Under the pieces are notes generated by a model. It saw only the letters and a program-made list of their open reading frames with translations, was not told the origin of the DNA and ran no database searches. Made by a program: the position numbers and the translations under genes. Positions 34,841-43,128 of a stretch of 64,000 nucleotides of DNA are shown here, piece after piece. Position 1 is the first letter of the stretch. The number at the start of each line of letters is the position of its first letter. Source of the stretch: Clostridium paridis (lineage in GTDB: Bacteria > Bacillota > Clostridia > Clostridiales > Clostridiaceae); assembly GCF_016765615.1 (NCBI RefSeq), contig NZ_JAESWA010000023.1, forward strand, positions 454,093-518,092, in the 5' to 3' direction.

Positions 34841-35416
34841 ATGAGATATAAAGATGAAAACAAAAGTGAATCAATTTTCCAAGCAACAATCCAACTTCTA
34901 AATGAAATTGGATTCTCAGAAATATCTATGTCTAAAATTGCAAAGAGGGCAGGGGTATCACCATCAACTATCTACGTTTACTTCGAGAACAAGGAGGATA
35001 TGTTAAAAAAGATTTACCTTAATGTTAAAGAAAAACTAAGTTACGGAATGATCGGGGATATTGATACAGAAGCTGATCCAACAAAGGAAACATTTGAAGC
35101 TATAATGAGAAATTTGATGGATTTTATAAAGAACAACAAGGAAGAATTTCTGTTTATAGAGCAGTTTGCAAATTCACCTTTAGTTGAGAAGCTATGCTCT
35201 GAGGCAAGTTTAAAGTTCTTTAAACCTTTTTATGACATGGTAGAGAGAGGTAAAAAGCAAAATTTATTAAAGAATGCACACCCAGATATACTATTAACTT
35301 TTTGTTATTTCCCAGTTACTCAATTAGCAAAAGAGAATTTTAAAGGTACCTTTGAGTTTAGCGAAGAAGTTTTTAGTCAGATTATAGAAATAAGTTGGGA
35401 TGCAATAAAAAAATAA
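34841..35416 (+). CDS. TetR family regulator
   Basis: About 191-aa repressor. Helix-turn-helix near residues 20-45: IGFSEISMSKIAKRAGVSPSTIYVYFENKEDMLKK. The C-terminal ligand domain is helical. I prefer ATG 34841 because an earlier in-frame ATG (34820) lies inside operator site A; neither has a strong ribosome site. Matching operators before this gene and before the EFR1 ferredoxin/flavodoxin genes indicate that it represses itself and that redox operon. Confidence 0.85.
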   Translation: MRYKDENKSESIFQATIQLLNEIGFSEISMSKIAKRAGVSPSTIYVYFENKEDMLKKIYLNVKEKLSYGMIGDIDTEADPTKETFEAIMRNLMDFIKNNKEEFLFIEQFANSPLVEKLCSEASLKFFKPFYDMVERGKKQNLLKNAHPDILLTFCYFPVTQLAKENFKGTFEFSEEVFSQIIEISWDAIKK

Positions 35417-35437
35417 AAATTTTTTTAGGGCAAAATT

Positions 35438-35453
35438 AAACGAACATTCGATT
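35438..35453 (+). promoter_or_regulatory. TetR operator, site B
   Basis: AAACGAACATTCGATT, with near-dyad arms CGAA/TTCG, about 75 bases before the EFR1 ferredoxin gene. It is the counterpart of site A. Confidence 0.6.
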
Positions 35454-35528
35454 AAAGGGAAAATATGGACACTATTTTTAAAAAAATATATAAAGCAATA
35501 AACAATGAAATTTGGGAGGATGATTTAA

Positions 35529-36320
35529 ATGAAAGGTGCAATTTTATATTTTTCATTAACAGGTAATACAAAACTTGCTTGTGAGTACATAAAGGGAAAG
35601 GTTCAAAATGTAGACTTTGATTTATTAGATATGAGAGGCGGAGTTTATGATTTAAATAAGTATGACATAGTAGGCTTTGCAAGCTTTGCTGATGAATATA
35701 ATATCGCTAGATTTGTAAGGAGCTATATTGAGAATATGTCCTTAGTAAATAAACCAGCTTTTGTATTTAGTACCTTTGGACAAGAAAATGGAGCAACTAC
35801 AAAAAACATGGCTGAAGAAATAAGCAAGAAAGGCTTTAAAGTTGTTATAGACCATTCTCTACATACCCCAGAAAACTATCCCCCTGTAATTAAACATTCA
35901 CATGGATTTATAAATCATCCAAATACCATAGAGATAGATGAATTTAATATGTTTATTAATGATTTAACTGAAATTTGCAAGAAGATAAAAAATAAAGAAA
36001 CAGTAAATGAAAAAAGGGTAGAAGCTAGTTTTAAATATAATATTTTAACTAAGCTTACTGGTCCTAAGATGATGAGAACTATTATGGGACGTAAAAAGAT
36101 TAATGATGAGCTTTGTGTTCAATGTAAGAAATGTGTTAGTAATTGCCCATATAATGCAATAAAGATGGACAGCTTTCCTGTATTTGATGAATCTAAATGT
36201 CATGGATGCTTTGCTTGCTACAATTTATGCCCTACAAAGGCAATTTACACGAAGGGTTATAATCAGAACTTCCATTATCCAAAGCCTAATAAAGCAGTAA
36301 TTCAAAAATTAAAATTATAG
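35529..36320 (+). CDS. EFR1 family flavodoxin-ferredoxin
   Basis: 263-aa electron-transfer protein: an N-terminal flavodoxin-like domain (YFSLTGNTKLACEYI binds FMN phosphate) joined to a C-terminal 2x[4Fe-4S] ferredoxin (CVQCKKCVSNCP and CHGCFACYNLCP). This fusion is the EFR1 type common in clostridia. GGGAGGATG precedes the ATG. It is followed after 23 bases by a flavodoxin gene, and both sit behind a TetR operator. The reductase partner is unknown. Confidence 0.88.
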   Translation: MKGAILYFSLTGNTKLACEYIKGKVQNVDFDLLDMRGGVYDLNKYDIVGFASFADEYNIARFVRSYIENMSLVNKPAFVFSTFGQENGATTKNMAEEISKKGFKVVIDHSLHTPENYPPVIKHSHGFINHPNTIEIDEFNMFINDLTEICKKIKNKETVNEKRVEASFKYNILTKLTGPKMMRTIMGRKKINDELCVQCKKCVSNCPYNAIKMDSFPVFDESKCHGCFACYNLCPTKAIYTKGYNQNFHYPKPNKAVIQKLKL

Positions 36321-36343
36321 AAAATTTAGAGAGGTGCTTAAAA

Positions 36344-36826
36344 ATGAATAAAAAAGCATTAGTTGTTTATTATTCCTTACAAGGACATACTAAAGAAGTT
36401 TCAAATTTGATAAAAGATGCTATAGGAGCAGATACCTTTGAACTAGAACTTGAAAAACCATATAATTTAGTAACTGCAACTACCTTAGGATCAAGGCATA
36501 CAAAAAAGGACTATACGCCTACATTAAAAAAACATGTTGATAATATTAAAGACTATGATGTTATATTTGTAGGATCACCAATATGGTGGTATACACTTAC
36601 ACCACCTGTTTTAACCTTCCTTAAAGAGCACAACTTAGAAAATAAAACAGTAGTTCCATTTTGCACTCATGCTGGAAATCATGGAAGCTTCTTTGAGAAA
36701 TTTAAAAATAATTGCCATGGTGCAAATATTAAAGAAGCAAAAGATTTTCATAGTTCTAAGCTAAAAGATAAAGTTTTAATAAAAAACGAAATAGAAGAGT
36801 GGGTACAAACCATCTTTAAAAGCTAA
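36344..36826 (+). CDS. Flavodoxin family protein
   Basis: 160-aa flavodoxin-fold protein. The phosphate loop is SLQGHTKEVS and the flavin contacts are SPIWWYTLTPPV and CTHAGNHGS. The length and WWYTLTPP motif fit the flavodoxin-4-like group of small FMN proteins or quinone reductases. AGAGGTG precedes the ATG. It is the second gene of the TetR-controlled redox operon and ends at a hairpin. Confidence 0.85.
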   Translation: MNKKALVVYYSLQGHTKEVSNLIKDAIGADTFELELEKPYNLVTATTLGSRHTKKDYTPTLKKHVDNIKDYDVIFVGSPIWWYTLTPPVLTFLKEHNLENKTVVPFCTHAGNHGSFFEKFKNNCHGANIKEAKDFHSSKLKDKVLIKNEIEEWVQTIFKS

Positions 36827-36838
36827 TAATAAATTATA

Positions 36839-36876
36839 AAATAACAGACATGCATATATTGCGTATTCTGTTATTT
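36839..36876 (+). terminator. Terminator after flavodoxin gene
   Basis: AAATAACAGA (36839-36848) pairs with TCTGTTATTT (36867-36876), followed by TTGTTTCT. A similar hairpin recurs at 37199-37232 after the next gene. Confidence 0.65.
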
Positions 36877-36963
36877 TTGTTTCTCTAATAGATTTAATGA
36901 AGTATAATAGTTATTATTAAGTAAATACAAATTAAATAAGTATTATTAAGTAAGGAGATTCAC

Positions 36964-37158
36964 ATGAACCCAAAAGAGAAAATCCCTTTCAAGAAAATCA
37001 TAACAAATCTTATATTTTTTGATGTAACATTTATATTTACATCATTAATACTTAGAAAATCATTAGCGAATGTTAATTGGAGCATAATGTTATTTGGAAG
37101 TGCAGCATATGTTCTTACTGCTTTATATTTAAACTCAAAAGCTCCTAAAAAAGAGTAA
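36964..37158 (+). CDS. Small two-helix membrane protein
   Basis: 64-aa protein with two membrane helices (KKIITNLIFFDVTFIFTSLI and SIMLFGSAAYVLTALYL). AAGGAG precedes the ATG. Related to 34540-34727 and 37329-37514. The terminator and leader before it are repeated before the next paralogue, showing a tandem duplication. Function unknown. Confidence 0.65.
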   Translation: MNPKEKIPFKKIITNLIFFDVTFIFTSLILRKSLANVNWSIMLFGSAAYVLTALYLNSKAPKKE

Positions 37159-37328
37159 TAAGTACAAGAAATCTTTAAAACTAATAAAAAATTATAAGAT
37201 AACAGACCTACATATAATGTGTACTCTGTTATTTTTTGTTTCTATATAAAGTTTAATAAAGTATAATAGCATTGTAAAATATATACAAAATTAATAAGTA
37301 TTATTAACTTATTAAGTGGGGAGAGGCT

Positions 37329-37514
37329 ATGAAATCCAAAAGTAAAATTCTAACTAGAAAAACTTTAATATGCCTTATTAGCATGAATTTAACTTATATA
37401 ATTTTTACAGTCATACGCAAAGGTTCATTTGCGAGTATTGAGTGGGATATTATGCTAGTTATGAGCTTAAGCTTTTTAGCAAGTTCAATGTTTATAAATT
37501 ATATAGATTCATAA
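37329..37514 (+). CDS. Small two-helix membrane protein, diverged
   Basis: 61-aa paralogue of the preceding gene with two membrane helices (LICLISMNLTYIIFTV and WDIMLVMSLSFLASSMFI) and the shared central SFASIEWDIML. GGGGAGAGG precedes the ATG. More diverged than the other two copies. Function unknown. Confidence 0.62.
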   Translation: MKSKSKILTRKTLICLISMNLTYIIFTVIRKGSFASIEWDIMLVMSLSFLASSMFINYIDS

Positions 37515-37527
37515 AAAGAATAAATTA

Positions 37528-37562
37528 AAGCCTTAAAATTACTGTTGTAATTTTTAAGGCTT
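37528..37562. terminator. Bidirectional terminator
   Basis: AAGCCTTAAAATTAC (37528-37542) pairs with GTAATTTTTAAGGCTT (37547-37562), one bulged base, between convergent genes. Confidence 0.7.
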
Positions 37563-37613
37563 CAATGCTCCATATAAGAAAAATGCTTTTTAACTGTTTC
37601 TAACAGTATATAA

Positions 37614-38135
37614 TTAATCAAGAATTCTCTCAAAAAAAATGCTATCGCACCATTCTCCGTTTTTGTAAATATATTTATTGTAACGTCCAACAAATTGAAA
37701 GCCATTCTTAATTAATGCTATTTGGGAACCTATGTTATTAGGTGAAGTTCCTGCTTCTAATCTATGTAGTCCATGCTTATTGGCCGCTTCATCTAAAATA
37801 AGTTTTACTGCACTTGTTACATATCCCTTTCCTTGATGTTCCTCACCAACTCTATAACCCAGTTCAGCCTTATTAAAACATCCTCTTTCAATTGATACTA
37901 AATTTATTCTTCCAAGAATCATTCCAGCATGATCCTTTATTAAATACATATATACTAATCCATTATCTTGTTCCTGAACTAACTCCTTTATTATTGTATT
38001 GAAGCTATTTAATTCATAATAGTTATCTCCTCTTGGGAAACCAACTCTCTCAAAAAAAGCTCTATTTTTAAGTTCAAATTTAAAAAGTTCTTGTGCATCT
38101 GATTCCTTAAGTAAATCTATTATAATATCTGGCAT
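37614..38135 (-). CDS. GNAT N-acetyltransferase
   Basis: 173-aa acetyltransferase of the RimJ/RimL-like (Acetyltransf_3) type. The acetyl-CoA loop appears as ELGYRVGEEHQGKGYVTSAV, followed by LHRLEAGTSPNNIGSQIALIKNGFQFVG. AGGAGA precedes the ATG. It lies 61 bases downstream of the S51-like gene in the same direction and may be co-transcribed. The substrate could be a protein N-terminus or a small amine. Confidence 0.87.
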   Translation of the reverse strand: MPDIIIDLLKESDAQELFKFELKNRAFFERVGFPRGDNYYELNSFNTIIKELVQEQDNGLVYMYLIKDHAGMILGRINLVSIERGCFNKAELGYRVGEEHQGKGYVTSAVKLILDEAANKHGLHRLEAGTSPNNIGSQIALIKNGFQFVGRYNKYIYKNGEWCDSIFFERILD

Positions 38136-38196
38136 AAAAAATCTCCTTAATATCGTAGTATTTTACTATTGTCCATTAGATAATAATCTAATAAAA

Positions 38197-38751
38197 TTAT
38201 TCAATAATTTCCGCCCAATCATCAGTTAAAAGAATAGCTTGGTTATTTGTAAGCTTTATCTTAGGGCAATTGCTTGTATCTATTTTACCTAACTTTGAAC
38301 CTTCTTCACAATGAACAGAAAGCAAACAATTAATAAATCCTAAGTTATTAGGGCGATTTTGCACTGCTATCATGCTTCCCGCGCTGACACCAACAAAAAC
38401 TCCTCCCTTTTGAACATATTCCTTTAGTACAACATTGAATTTTATTTCATTGATCCTGTCTAGCAAATAACTAGTACTTCCTCCACAAAAGTAAATAGCA
38501 TCATATTCCATAAGTTTTTCTAGTGCCATTTCTTTATGTAAATCATATACATGTACATTTTCTTTTGGAATCTTTGCATCAAGCAAATCATTCATACATT
38601 TAGGTAGCATAGCAATAGCATCAGCATTAATTGCAGCAGTAGGAATAAATAAAACCATAATTTCATTACTAGGCTTATTAATAAGTTCTAAAAATTTATC
38701 CTGAATTTTTTTATTTTCAAATCCAGCAGAGGTTAATATTATTTTTTTCAT
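38197..38751 (-). CDS. Peptidase S51-like protein
   Basis: 184-aa class I glutamine amidotransferase-like protein of the S51 (dipeptidase E) family. It has FCGGSTSYLLDRI, then the nucleophile elbow GVSAGSMIAV with the catalytic Ser. Dipeptidase E cleaves Asp-X dipeptides, but short relatives are often of unknown specificity. The protein is shorter than classical PepE. Same direction as the GNAT gene. Confidence 0.8.
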   Translation of the reverse strand: MKKIILTSAGFENKKIQDKFLELINKPSNEIMVLFIPTAAINADAIAMLPKCMNDLLDAKIPKENVHVYDLHKEMALEKLMEYDAIYFCGGSTSYLLDRINEIKFNVVLKEYVQKGGVFVGVSAGSMIAVQNRPNNLGFINCLLSVHCEEGSKLGKIDTSNCPKIKLTNNQAILLTDDWAEIIE

Positions 38752-38913
38752 TTTCTAAGTATCCTTTCATATGCAAAATTTCAGGCATTATTCTGCCAAA
38801 TTCATCTGAAAGTAGTTGTTTTATATAATATTTATTATACTATTTTATTTACCATTTTTGTTATAAATTCATGGTGAAAAGAAGGAATATCAGATTAGGA
38901 ATGTAAAAACATC

Positions 38914-38977
38914 TTGACACTTTCAAGAAAAGTTTGGTATTCTTAATATATAGAAATGTAAAGAGTGTTTTACATTT
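38914..38977 (+). promoter_or_regulatory. Promoter and operator of membrane protein/XRE pair
   Basis: TTGACA (38914-38919) is followed downstream by the perfect inverted repeat AAATGTAAA (38954-38962) / TTTACATTT (38969-38977). An additional AATGTAAA half-site lies just before the -35 box. Suitable for autoregulation by the XRE protein. Confidence 0.5.
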
Positions 38978-38994
38978 TAAAGGAGGTATGCTTT

Positions 38995-39222
38995 ATGAGT
39001 TTTTTTAGACAAGAAGATGAAATGGATAAATTTATTGCACTAAAAAGCTTAAAAATTGCATATTGGTTTACAGTTTCATTCTTATTGGTATGGACTATTA
39101 TAGACCTTGCAAGAGGTAATAGACATAGTGTAGCATTAGTATTGTTTTGTATTCAAAACACGTTACTTATATTCTTTGACAGATATTATAGAAGGAAACT
39201 AAGCGAAGGAAATGAAGAGTAG
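38995..39222 (+). CDS. Small membrane protein of XRE pair
   Basis: 75-aa protein with two membrane helices (AYWFTVSFLLVWTIIDLA and HSVALVLFCIQNTLLIFF). I chose ATG 38995 behind AAAGGAGGT over an upstream ATG. Its end overlaps the XRE gene by 11 bases. Such membrane protein/HTH couples are frequent in Firmicutes, and the membrane partner may modulate the regulator. Confidence 0.72.
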   Translation: MSFFRQEDEMDKFIALKSLKIAYWFTVSFLLVWTIIDLARGNRHSVALVLFCIQNTLLIFFDRYYRRKLSEGNEE

Positions 39223-39403
39223 AGTCAGAGAGTTTAGAAAGCAGTTAAAATTAACTCAAGATCAATTAGCACAAGAACTTGGAGTAACGAGACAAACAAT
39301 TAATGCTATTGAAAATAACAAATATAACCCTACACTTGAATTGGCAATAAAAACAGCAAGATTTTTAGGTATACCAGTAGAACAATTATTTATACTTGAT
39401 TAA
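39212..39403 (+). CDS. XRE/Cro-type regulator
   Basis: 63-aa single-domain helix-turn-helix protein (YozG-like): VREFRKQLKLTQDQLAQELG, VTRQTINAIENNKYNPTLEL. It overlaps the small membrane protein gene. It probably binds the AATGTAAA repeats in the common promoter. Confidence 0.88.
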   Translation: MKSRVREFRKQLKLTQDQLAQELGVTRQTINAIENNKYNPTLELAIKTARFLGIPVEQLFILD

Positions 39404-39671
39404 TAATAAAGTAATTTTAAAAATAATTTTAATTTATGACTAAGATTTCCTGTTATAGGTTATATTATCTAATGTGGAATCTCAAATTTGTATATATCAT
39501 TGATATTTAGACAAACTATTATTATAATGAAAGTATGAGATATATTAGCTTAAAATAAAAAAATATATAAAATATTTAGTTAAAGTAAAATATTTCATTG
39601 TCGTTTTGACAAATTCGATATATAATATATTTCGGTAGTATTATGATTTGAACTGAAGGGAGGCGGGAATT

Positions 39672-39848
39672 ATGTCAGAAATCAGAGTGAGAGAAAATGA
39701 ATCATTAGAGCAAGCGTTATCAAGATTTAAACGTAGCTGTGCTAAATCTGGAGTCCTTTCAGAGGTTAGAAAAAGAGAACACTATGAAAAACCTAGCGTT
39801 AAGAGAAAGAAAAAGTCAGAAGCAGCTAGAAAAAGAAAGTTTAAATAA
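39672..39848 (+). CDS. rpsU: 30S ribosomal protein S21
   Basis: 58-aa protein beginning [19 protein letters not shown] and ending [13 protein letters not shown], an unmistakable S21, part of the 30S platform that helps mRNA selection. GGGAGGCGGGAATT precedes the ATG. In many clostridia rpsU follows the dnaJ/prmA/HIT genes; here it stands alone between an XRE gene and EFR1, with its own leader and terminator. The preceding 268 bases (39404-39671) show no other gene. Confidence 0.95.
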   Translation: MSEIRVRENESLEQALSRFKRSCAKSGVLSEVRKREHYEKPSVKRKKKSEAARKRKFK

Positions 39849-39869
39849 CCGATTATGATATTATTTAAT

Positions 39870-39909
39870 AAAATCCTTAGGAATTAATAATTCCTAAGGA
39901 TTTTTTAAT
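39870..39909 (+). terminator. rpsU terminator
   Basis: A 16-bp perfect stem (39870-39885 with 39889-39904), loop AAT, then T residues. Confidence 0.88.
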
Positions 39910-39973
39910 TCTACTATTTTTTGTTCTTATATTGACTCCAGAAGAATATAATAGTATTGTTTAATAATGAACA

Positions 39974-39987
39974 GTTCCAAATGGAAC
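39974..39987 (+). promoter_or_regulatory. Possible MarR operator
   Basis: GTTCCAAATGGAAC, a 5-bp inverted repeat with a 4-base centre, lies about 40 bases before the EFR1 gene of the EFR1-MarR operon. Confidence 0.45.
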
Positions 39988-40025
39988 AATTTAAACGGAA
40001 TTATTAATAATTTATGGAGGACAAT

Positions 40026-40802
40026 ATGAGTACTACAATTTATTATTTCAGCGGAACAGGTAATTCTTTAAAGGTATCAAAAGCCGTAAAGGAAGGATTA
40101 GGAGATGCAAATCTTATACAAATAACTAAAGATAACCTATCAATAACTAAAGATATTTCATCAGATAAGATTGGCTTTGTATTCCCTATATATTTTACAG
40201 GAGTACCTTTAATGGTTAAAAAGTTTGTAGAAAATCTTGAAGTGAATAAATCAGCCTATATTTTTGCCATTGCAACCTTTGGTGGAACTACGACAATAGC
40301 ATTAAATCAAATTGAAGACATACTAAATAAAAAAGGAGCTTCTCTTTCAGCAGGCTTTACAGTAAGAATGCCAGGTAATTATCAAGTTATGTATGATGCA
40401 TATTCAAAAGAAGTTCAAGAAGAGCGTTTTAAAGTAGCTGATGAACAAATAATAAACATAGTAGACAGTATAAAGAAAAATGAACAGACTAAAGTAAAGG
40501 TTAATGGAGTAAAGATAGCTTTTGGAAGATTAGCATATAAGACTTTTAAGCCTAACAATATGGATAAAAATTTTTGGGTAACAGAAAAATGTAATGGATG
40601 TAGTACTTGCTCAAAGGTTTGTCCTGCTAATAATATAAAAATGGTAGAAGGAAAACCAGAGTGGCAGCATAATTGTGAAGTATGTTTAGCATGCATGCAA
40701 TGGTGTCCACAAAAATCTATTCAATATAAGAAAAATACTTTGAAAAGAGGAAGATATCATCATCCAGATATAAAGGTAAATGAATTAATTCAAAACCGTT
40801 AG
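40026..40802 (+). CDS. EFR1 family flavodoxin-ferredoxin
   Basis: 258-aa second EFR1 protein: flavodoxin part with YYFSGTGNSLKVSKA, ferredoxin part with CNGCSTCSKVCP and CEVCLACMQWCP. I start at ATG 40026, after GGAGG; the ATG at 40014 lies before that ribosome site. A MarR-type gene follows after 21 bases, so a redox or xenobiotic-responsive operon is likely. Confidence 0.88.
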   Translation: MSTTIYYFSGTGNSLKVSKAVKEGLGDANLIQITKDNLSITKDISSDKIGFVFPIYFTGVPLMVKKFVENLEVNKSAYIFAIATFGGTTTIALNQIEDILNKKGASLSAGFTVRMPGNYQVMYDAYSKEVQEERFKVADEQIINIVDSIKKNEQTKVKVNGVKIAFGRLAYKTFKPNNMDKNFWVTEKCNGCSTCSKVCPANNIKMVEGKPEWQHNCEVCLACMQWCPQKSIQYKKNTLKRGRYHHPDIKVNELIQNR

Positions 40803-40823
40803 GATAAAAAGGGTGTGTACTTA

Positions 40824-41267
40824 ATGTGTAAAGGAACTAATTGTATTCATAAAATAATGAACTTACTTAGAGTAATTCAGGGAAGTTTAAACGGTCATAT
40901 TGAGTCAAGTGCAGAAAACTTGGGAATAACAACTTCTCAATTTATGGTCATGTTTGAGATATATAATAATAAAGATATTTCTTTAATAGAACTAAGTGAA
41001 AAGCTTGATTTGCCAAAAAGCTCAGTTTCTAGGCTAGTTGATCAACTCGTTAATAAAGAAATTGTAATAAGGGAGATACCTAAAGAGAATAGGAGAACAG
41101 TTAAGTTATCTATTTCACCTGAATTTTTAAAAAGTACAGATGTATGCAATATTACGAGTGAACTTAATGAGTCAATAATTGGGGACTTAGAACCTCAAAA
41201 AACAGAGGCAATTATTTCAGCCTTAGAAGATCTTATTTTGGTATTAAAAAAGAAAAGTACAAATTAA
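40824..41267 (+). CDS. MarR family regulator
   Basis: About 147-aa winged-helix repressor: LGITTSQFMVMFEIYNNKDI, LIELSEKLDLPKSSVSRLVDQLVNKEIV, and the wing EIPKENRRTVKLSI. A cysteine-bearing N-terminus (MCKGTNCIH) could sense redox state or metals, which is inference. ATG 40824 is preferred over GTG 40815. It is co-transcribed with EFR1 and followed by a terminator. Confidence 0.87.
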   Translation: MCKGTNCIHKIMNLLRVIQGSLNGHIESSAENLGITTSQFMVMFEIYNNKDISLIELSEKLDLPKSSVSRLVDQLVNKEIVIREIPKENRRTVKLSISPEFLKSTDVCNITSELNESIIGDLEPQKTEAIISALEDLILVLKKKSTN

Positions 41268-41282
41268 TATATTTTAGTAAAG

Positions 41283-41306
41283 AAGGGCTTAATTGCCCTT
41301 TTTTAT
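41283..41306 (+). terminator. Terminator after MarR gene
   Basis: AAGGGC (41283-41288) pairs with GCCCTT (41295-41300), followed by six T. Confidence 0.7.
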
Positions 41307-41380
41307 TTTCCCTAATTTAATTCACATAATATAAGGCACATGCATATAAAGATAATAAAGGGAGTAAAGGAGGTAGAACT

Positions 41381-42340
41381 ATGTATCCAAGGAGCAATAT
41401 AGGACTTTCAGTTATGACTTGGTATATTTATGATGGCACTGATTTAACACCTTTATTTTCAACTACACCTCAAGAGGTTCCACAAAGAGTTACAGAAGTT
41501 TATCGTCAGTTCCTTGCTACTAATATGCATGAAAGAGCAAAGGCAATAGCTCGCCAAATAGCCCTAAAGAAACCAGATATAGTTGGTTTACAGGAGGCGG
41601 TTATTGTAGAGCTTATTCCTCCAAATGCGCATAAAGTTGTTTATAATTTTGTTGATATTCTTTTATGTGAATTAGCTAGGCTTGGCATAAGATATAGAGC
41701 TGCAGCACAAAATGTCAACTCTACTATTACACTTCCTGCAAGCACTGGGAATTTGGTGCGGTTAATAGATAGAAATGTAATTTTAGTTCGAAGAGAAAGT
41801 GATGTAGAGATTATTAGTACGAAGGCAGCTAATTATGCAACAAATTATCAAGTTCAGATAGGTGGACGAGTTTTTACAATATTGAGAGGGTGGGTAGCAG
41901 TTGATGCATTAATCAGAGGTAAAAAGTTTAGATTGGTTAATACCCAACTTGAACCTCTTTCATCCCAGGTGCAAGTTTCTCAAGCTAATGAGTTAATAGC
42001 AGGACCTGCAAATACAAAGCTTCCTCTTATCCTTTTAGGTGATTTTAATTCTAATGCAAGTGTTCCGGGGTCTCAAGTCTATGCACTTTTAACATTACTA
42101 GGCTTTAAGGATACTTGGGTAGTAGGCGGTATAGGGAATGGCTTTACAGCTTTCCAAGATAGTGATGTTTTAAATGCGTTATCCAGCTTAAGTAAAAGAA
42201 TTGATTTCATTTTTACAAGGAATGGATTTGATGCAATAAAAGATGAACTAGTTGGAGAATCCCAAGAAGATAGAACTTGCACTAGGTTGTGGCCATCAAC
42301 TCATGCTGGAGTATTTTCTAGATTACAATTAGGGTGTTAG
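41381..42340 (+). CDS. Endonuclease/exonuclease/phosphatase-fold hydrolase
   Basis: 319-aa EEP-superfamily protein. The metal-binding Glu is in KPDIVGLQEAV, the Asp/Asn pair in LLGDFNSNA and the terminal His in WPSTHAGVFSRL. No signal peptide is apparent, although many relatives are secreted. AGGAGG precedes the ATG. Substrate (phosphodiester, nucleic acid or lipid) is not predictable. Monocistronic with a downstream hairpin. Confidence 0.85.
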   Translation: MYPRSNIGLSVMTWYIYDGTDLTPLFSTTPQEVPQRVTEVYRQFLATNMHERAKAIARQIALKKPDIVGLQEAVIVELIPPNAHKVVYNFVDILLCELARLGIRYRAAAQNVNSTITLPASTGNLVRLIDRNVILVRRESDVEIISTKAANYATNYQVQIGGRVFTILRGWVAVDALIRGKKFRLVNTQLEPLSSQVQVSQANELIAGPANTKLPLILLGDFNSNASVPGSQVYALLTLLGFKDTWVVGGIGNGFTAFQDSDVLNALSSLSKRIDFIFTRNGFDAIKDELVGESQEDRTCTRLWPSTHAGVFSRLQLGC

Positions 42341-42356
42341 GTTTAGTTTAATAATA

Positions 42357-42395
42357 AGGAGTGCATAGGTGATTACCAATGCACTTCTTTGTGCT
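42357..42395 (+). terminator. Hairpin after EEP gene
   Basis: A 10-bp stem (42357-42366 with 42379-42388, one G-U). The T-run is weak, so termination may be partial. Confidence 0.45.
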
Positions 42396-42453
42396 TTAAT
42401 TTTTATTAGTATATAATATTCTTGTTAGTATTAGGAAAGAAAGAGGTTTTCTC

Positions 42454-43128
42454 ATGTTTAAAATATTGATTGTAGAAGATGATAAAAAAATGAGTGAAAT
42501 AATCTTAGAAAATATAGTAAGATGGGGATTTGAAGGACATAGAGTTGAAAACTTTAATGATACCTTTAATGATTTTGTAAAATATGATCCTCAGCTTGTT
42601 TTGATGGATATAAATCTTCCCTCTCATGATGGCTTTTATTGGTGCGGCAAGATTAGAGAAGTGTCAAAGGTTCCAATAATCTTTATATCCTCTAGAAATA
42701 CTAATATGGATATAATAATGGCTGTAAATATGGGTGGAGATGACTTTATTCAAAAGCCTTTTTCGTTAGATGTACTTATGGCAAAGGTAAATGCCCTTTT
42801 AAGAAGGACTTATGATTATATAAATGCTTTTTCTAGTGTTATTGAACATCAAGGAGTGGTTCTTAACCTTAAGGACAGTTCGGTTATATATAATGATAAT
42901 AAATTAGAACTTACTAAAAATGAATTCAAAATTCTTTATACCCTTATGCAGGATAAAGGGGAAATAGTAAGTAGAGATGAAATAATGAGAGCTCTATGGG
43001 AAGATGAGAGCTTTGTTGATGATAATACCCTAACAGTAAATATTAATAGACTTAGAAAAAAACTCGAGGATATAGGTCTTAAAAATTATATCCAAACTAA
43101 GAAAGGTCAAGGGTATGTTATTCTATGA
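42454..43128 (+). CDS. bceR: BceR-type response regulator
   Basis: 224-aa OmpR-family regulator. The receiver has D9/D10, phospho-acceptor D52 (LVLMDINLPS) and K near 104 (FIQKPFS). The C-terminal winged helix contains LTKNEFKILYTL and the wing VDVNINRLR-type region (TVNINRLRKKLED). It overlaps the kinase gene by 4 bases and, with the transporter genes downstream, matches the BceRS-BceAB peptide-antibiotic detoxification module. Confidence 0.87.
   Translation: MFKILIVEDDKKMSEIILENIVRWGFEGHRVENFNDTFNDFVKYDPQLVLMDINLPSHDGFYWCGKIREVSKVPIIFISSRNTNMDIIMAVNMGGDDFIQKPFSLDVLMAKVNALLRRTYDYINAFSSVIEHQGVVLNLKDSSVIYNDNKLELTKNEFKILYTLMQDKGEIVSRDEIMRALWEDESFVDDNTLTVNINRLRKKLEDIGLKNYIQTKKGQGYVIL

Noticed and set aside
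35465-35566. 33-codon frame MDTIFKKIYK... before the EFR1 gene
   Set aside because: It has an AAAGGGA site and could be a leader peptide, but it overlaps the EFR1 start out of frame and shows no conserved feature.
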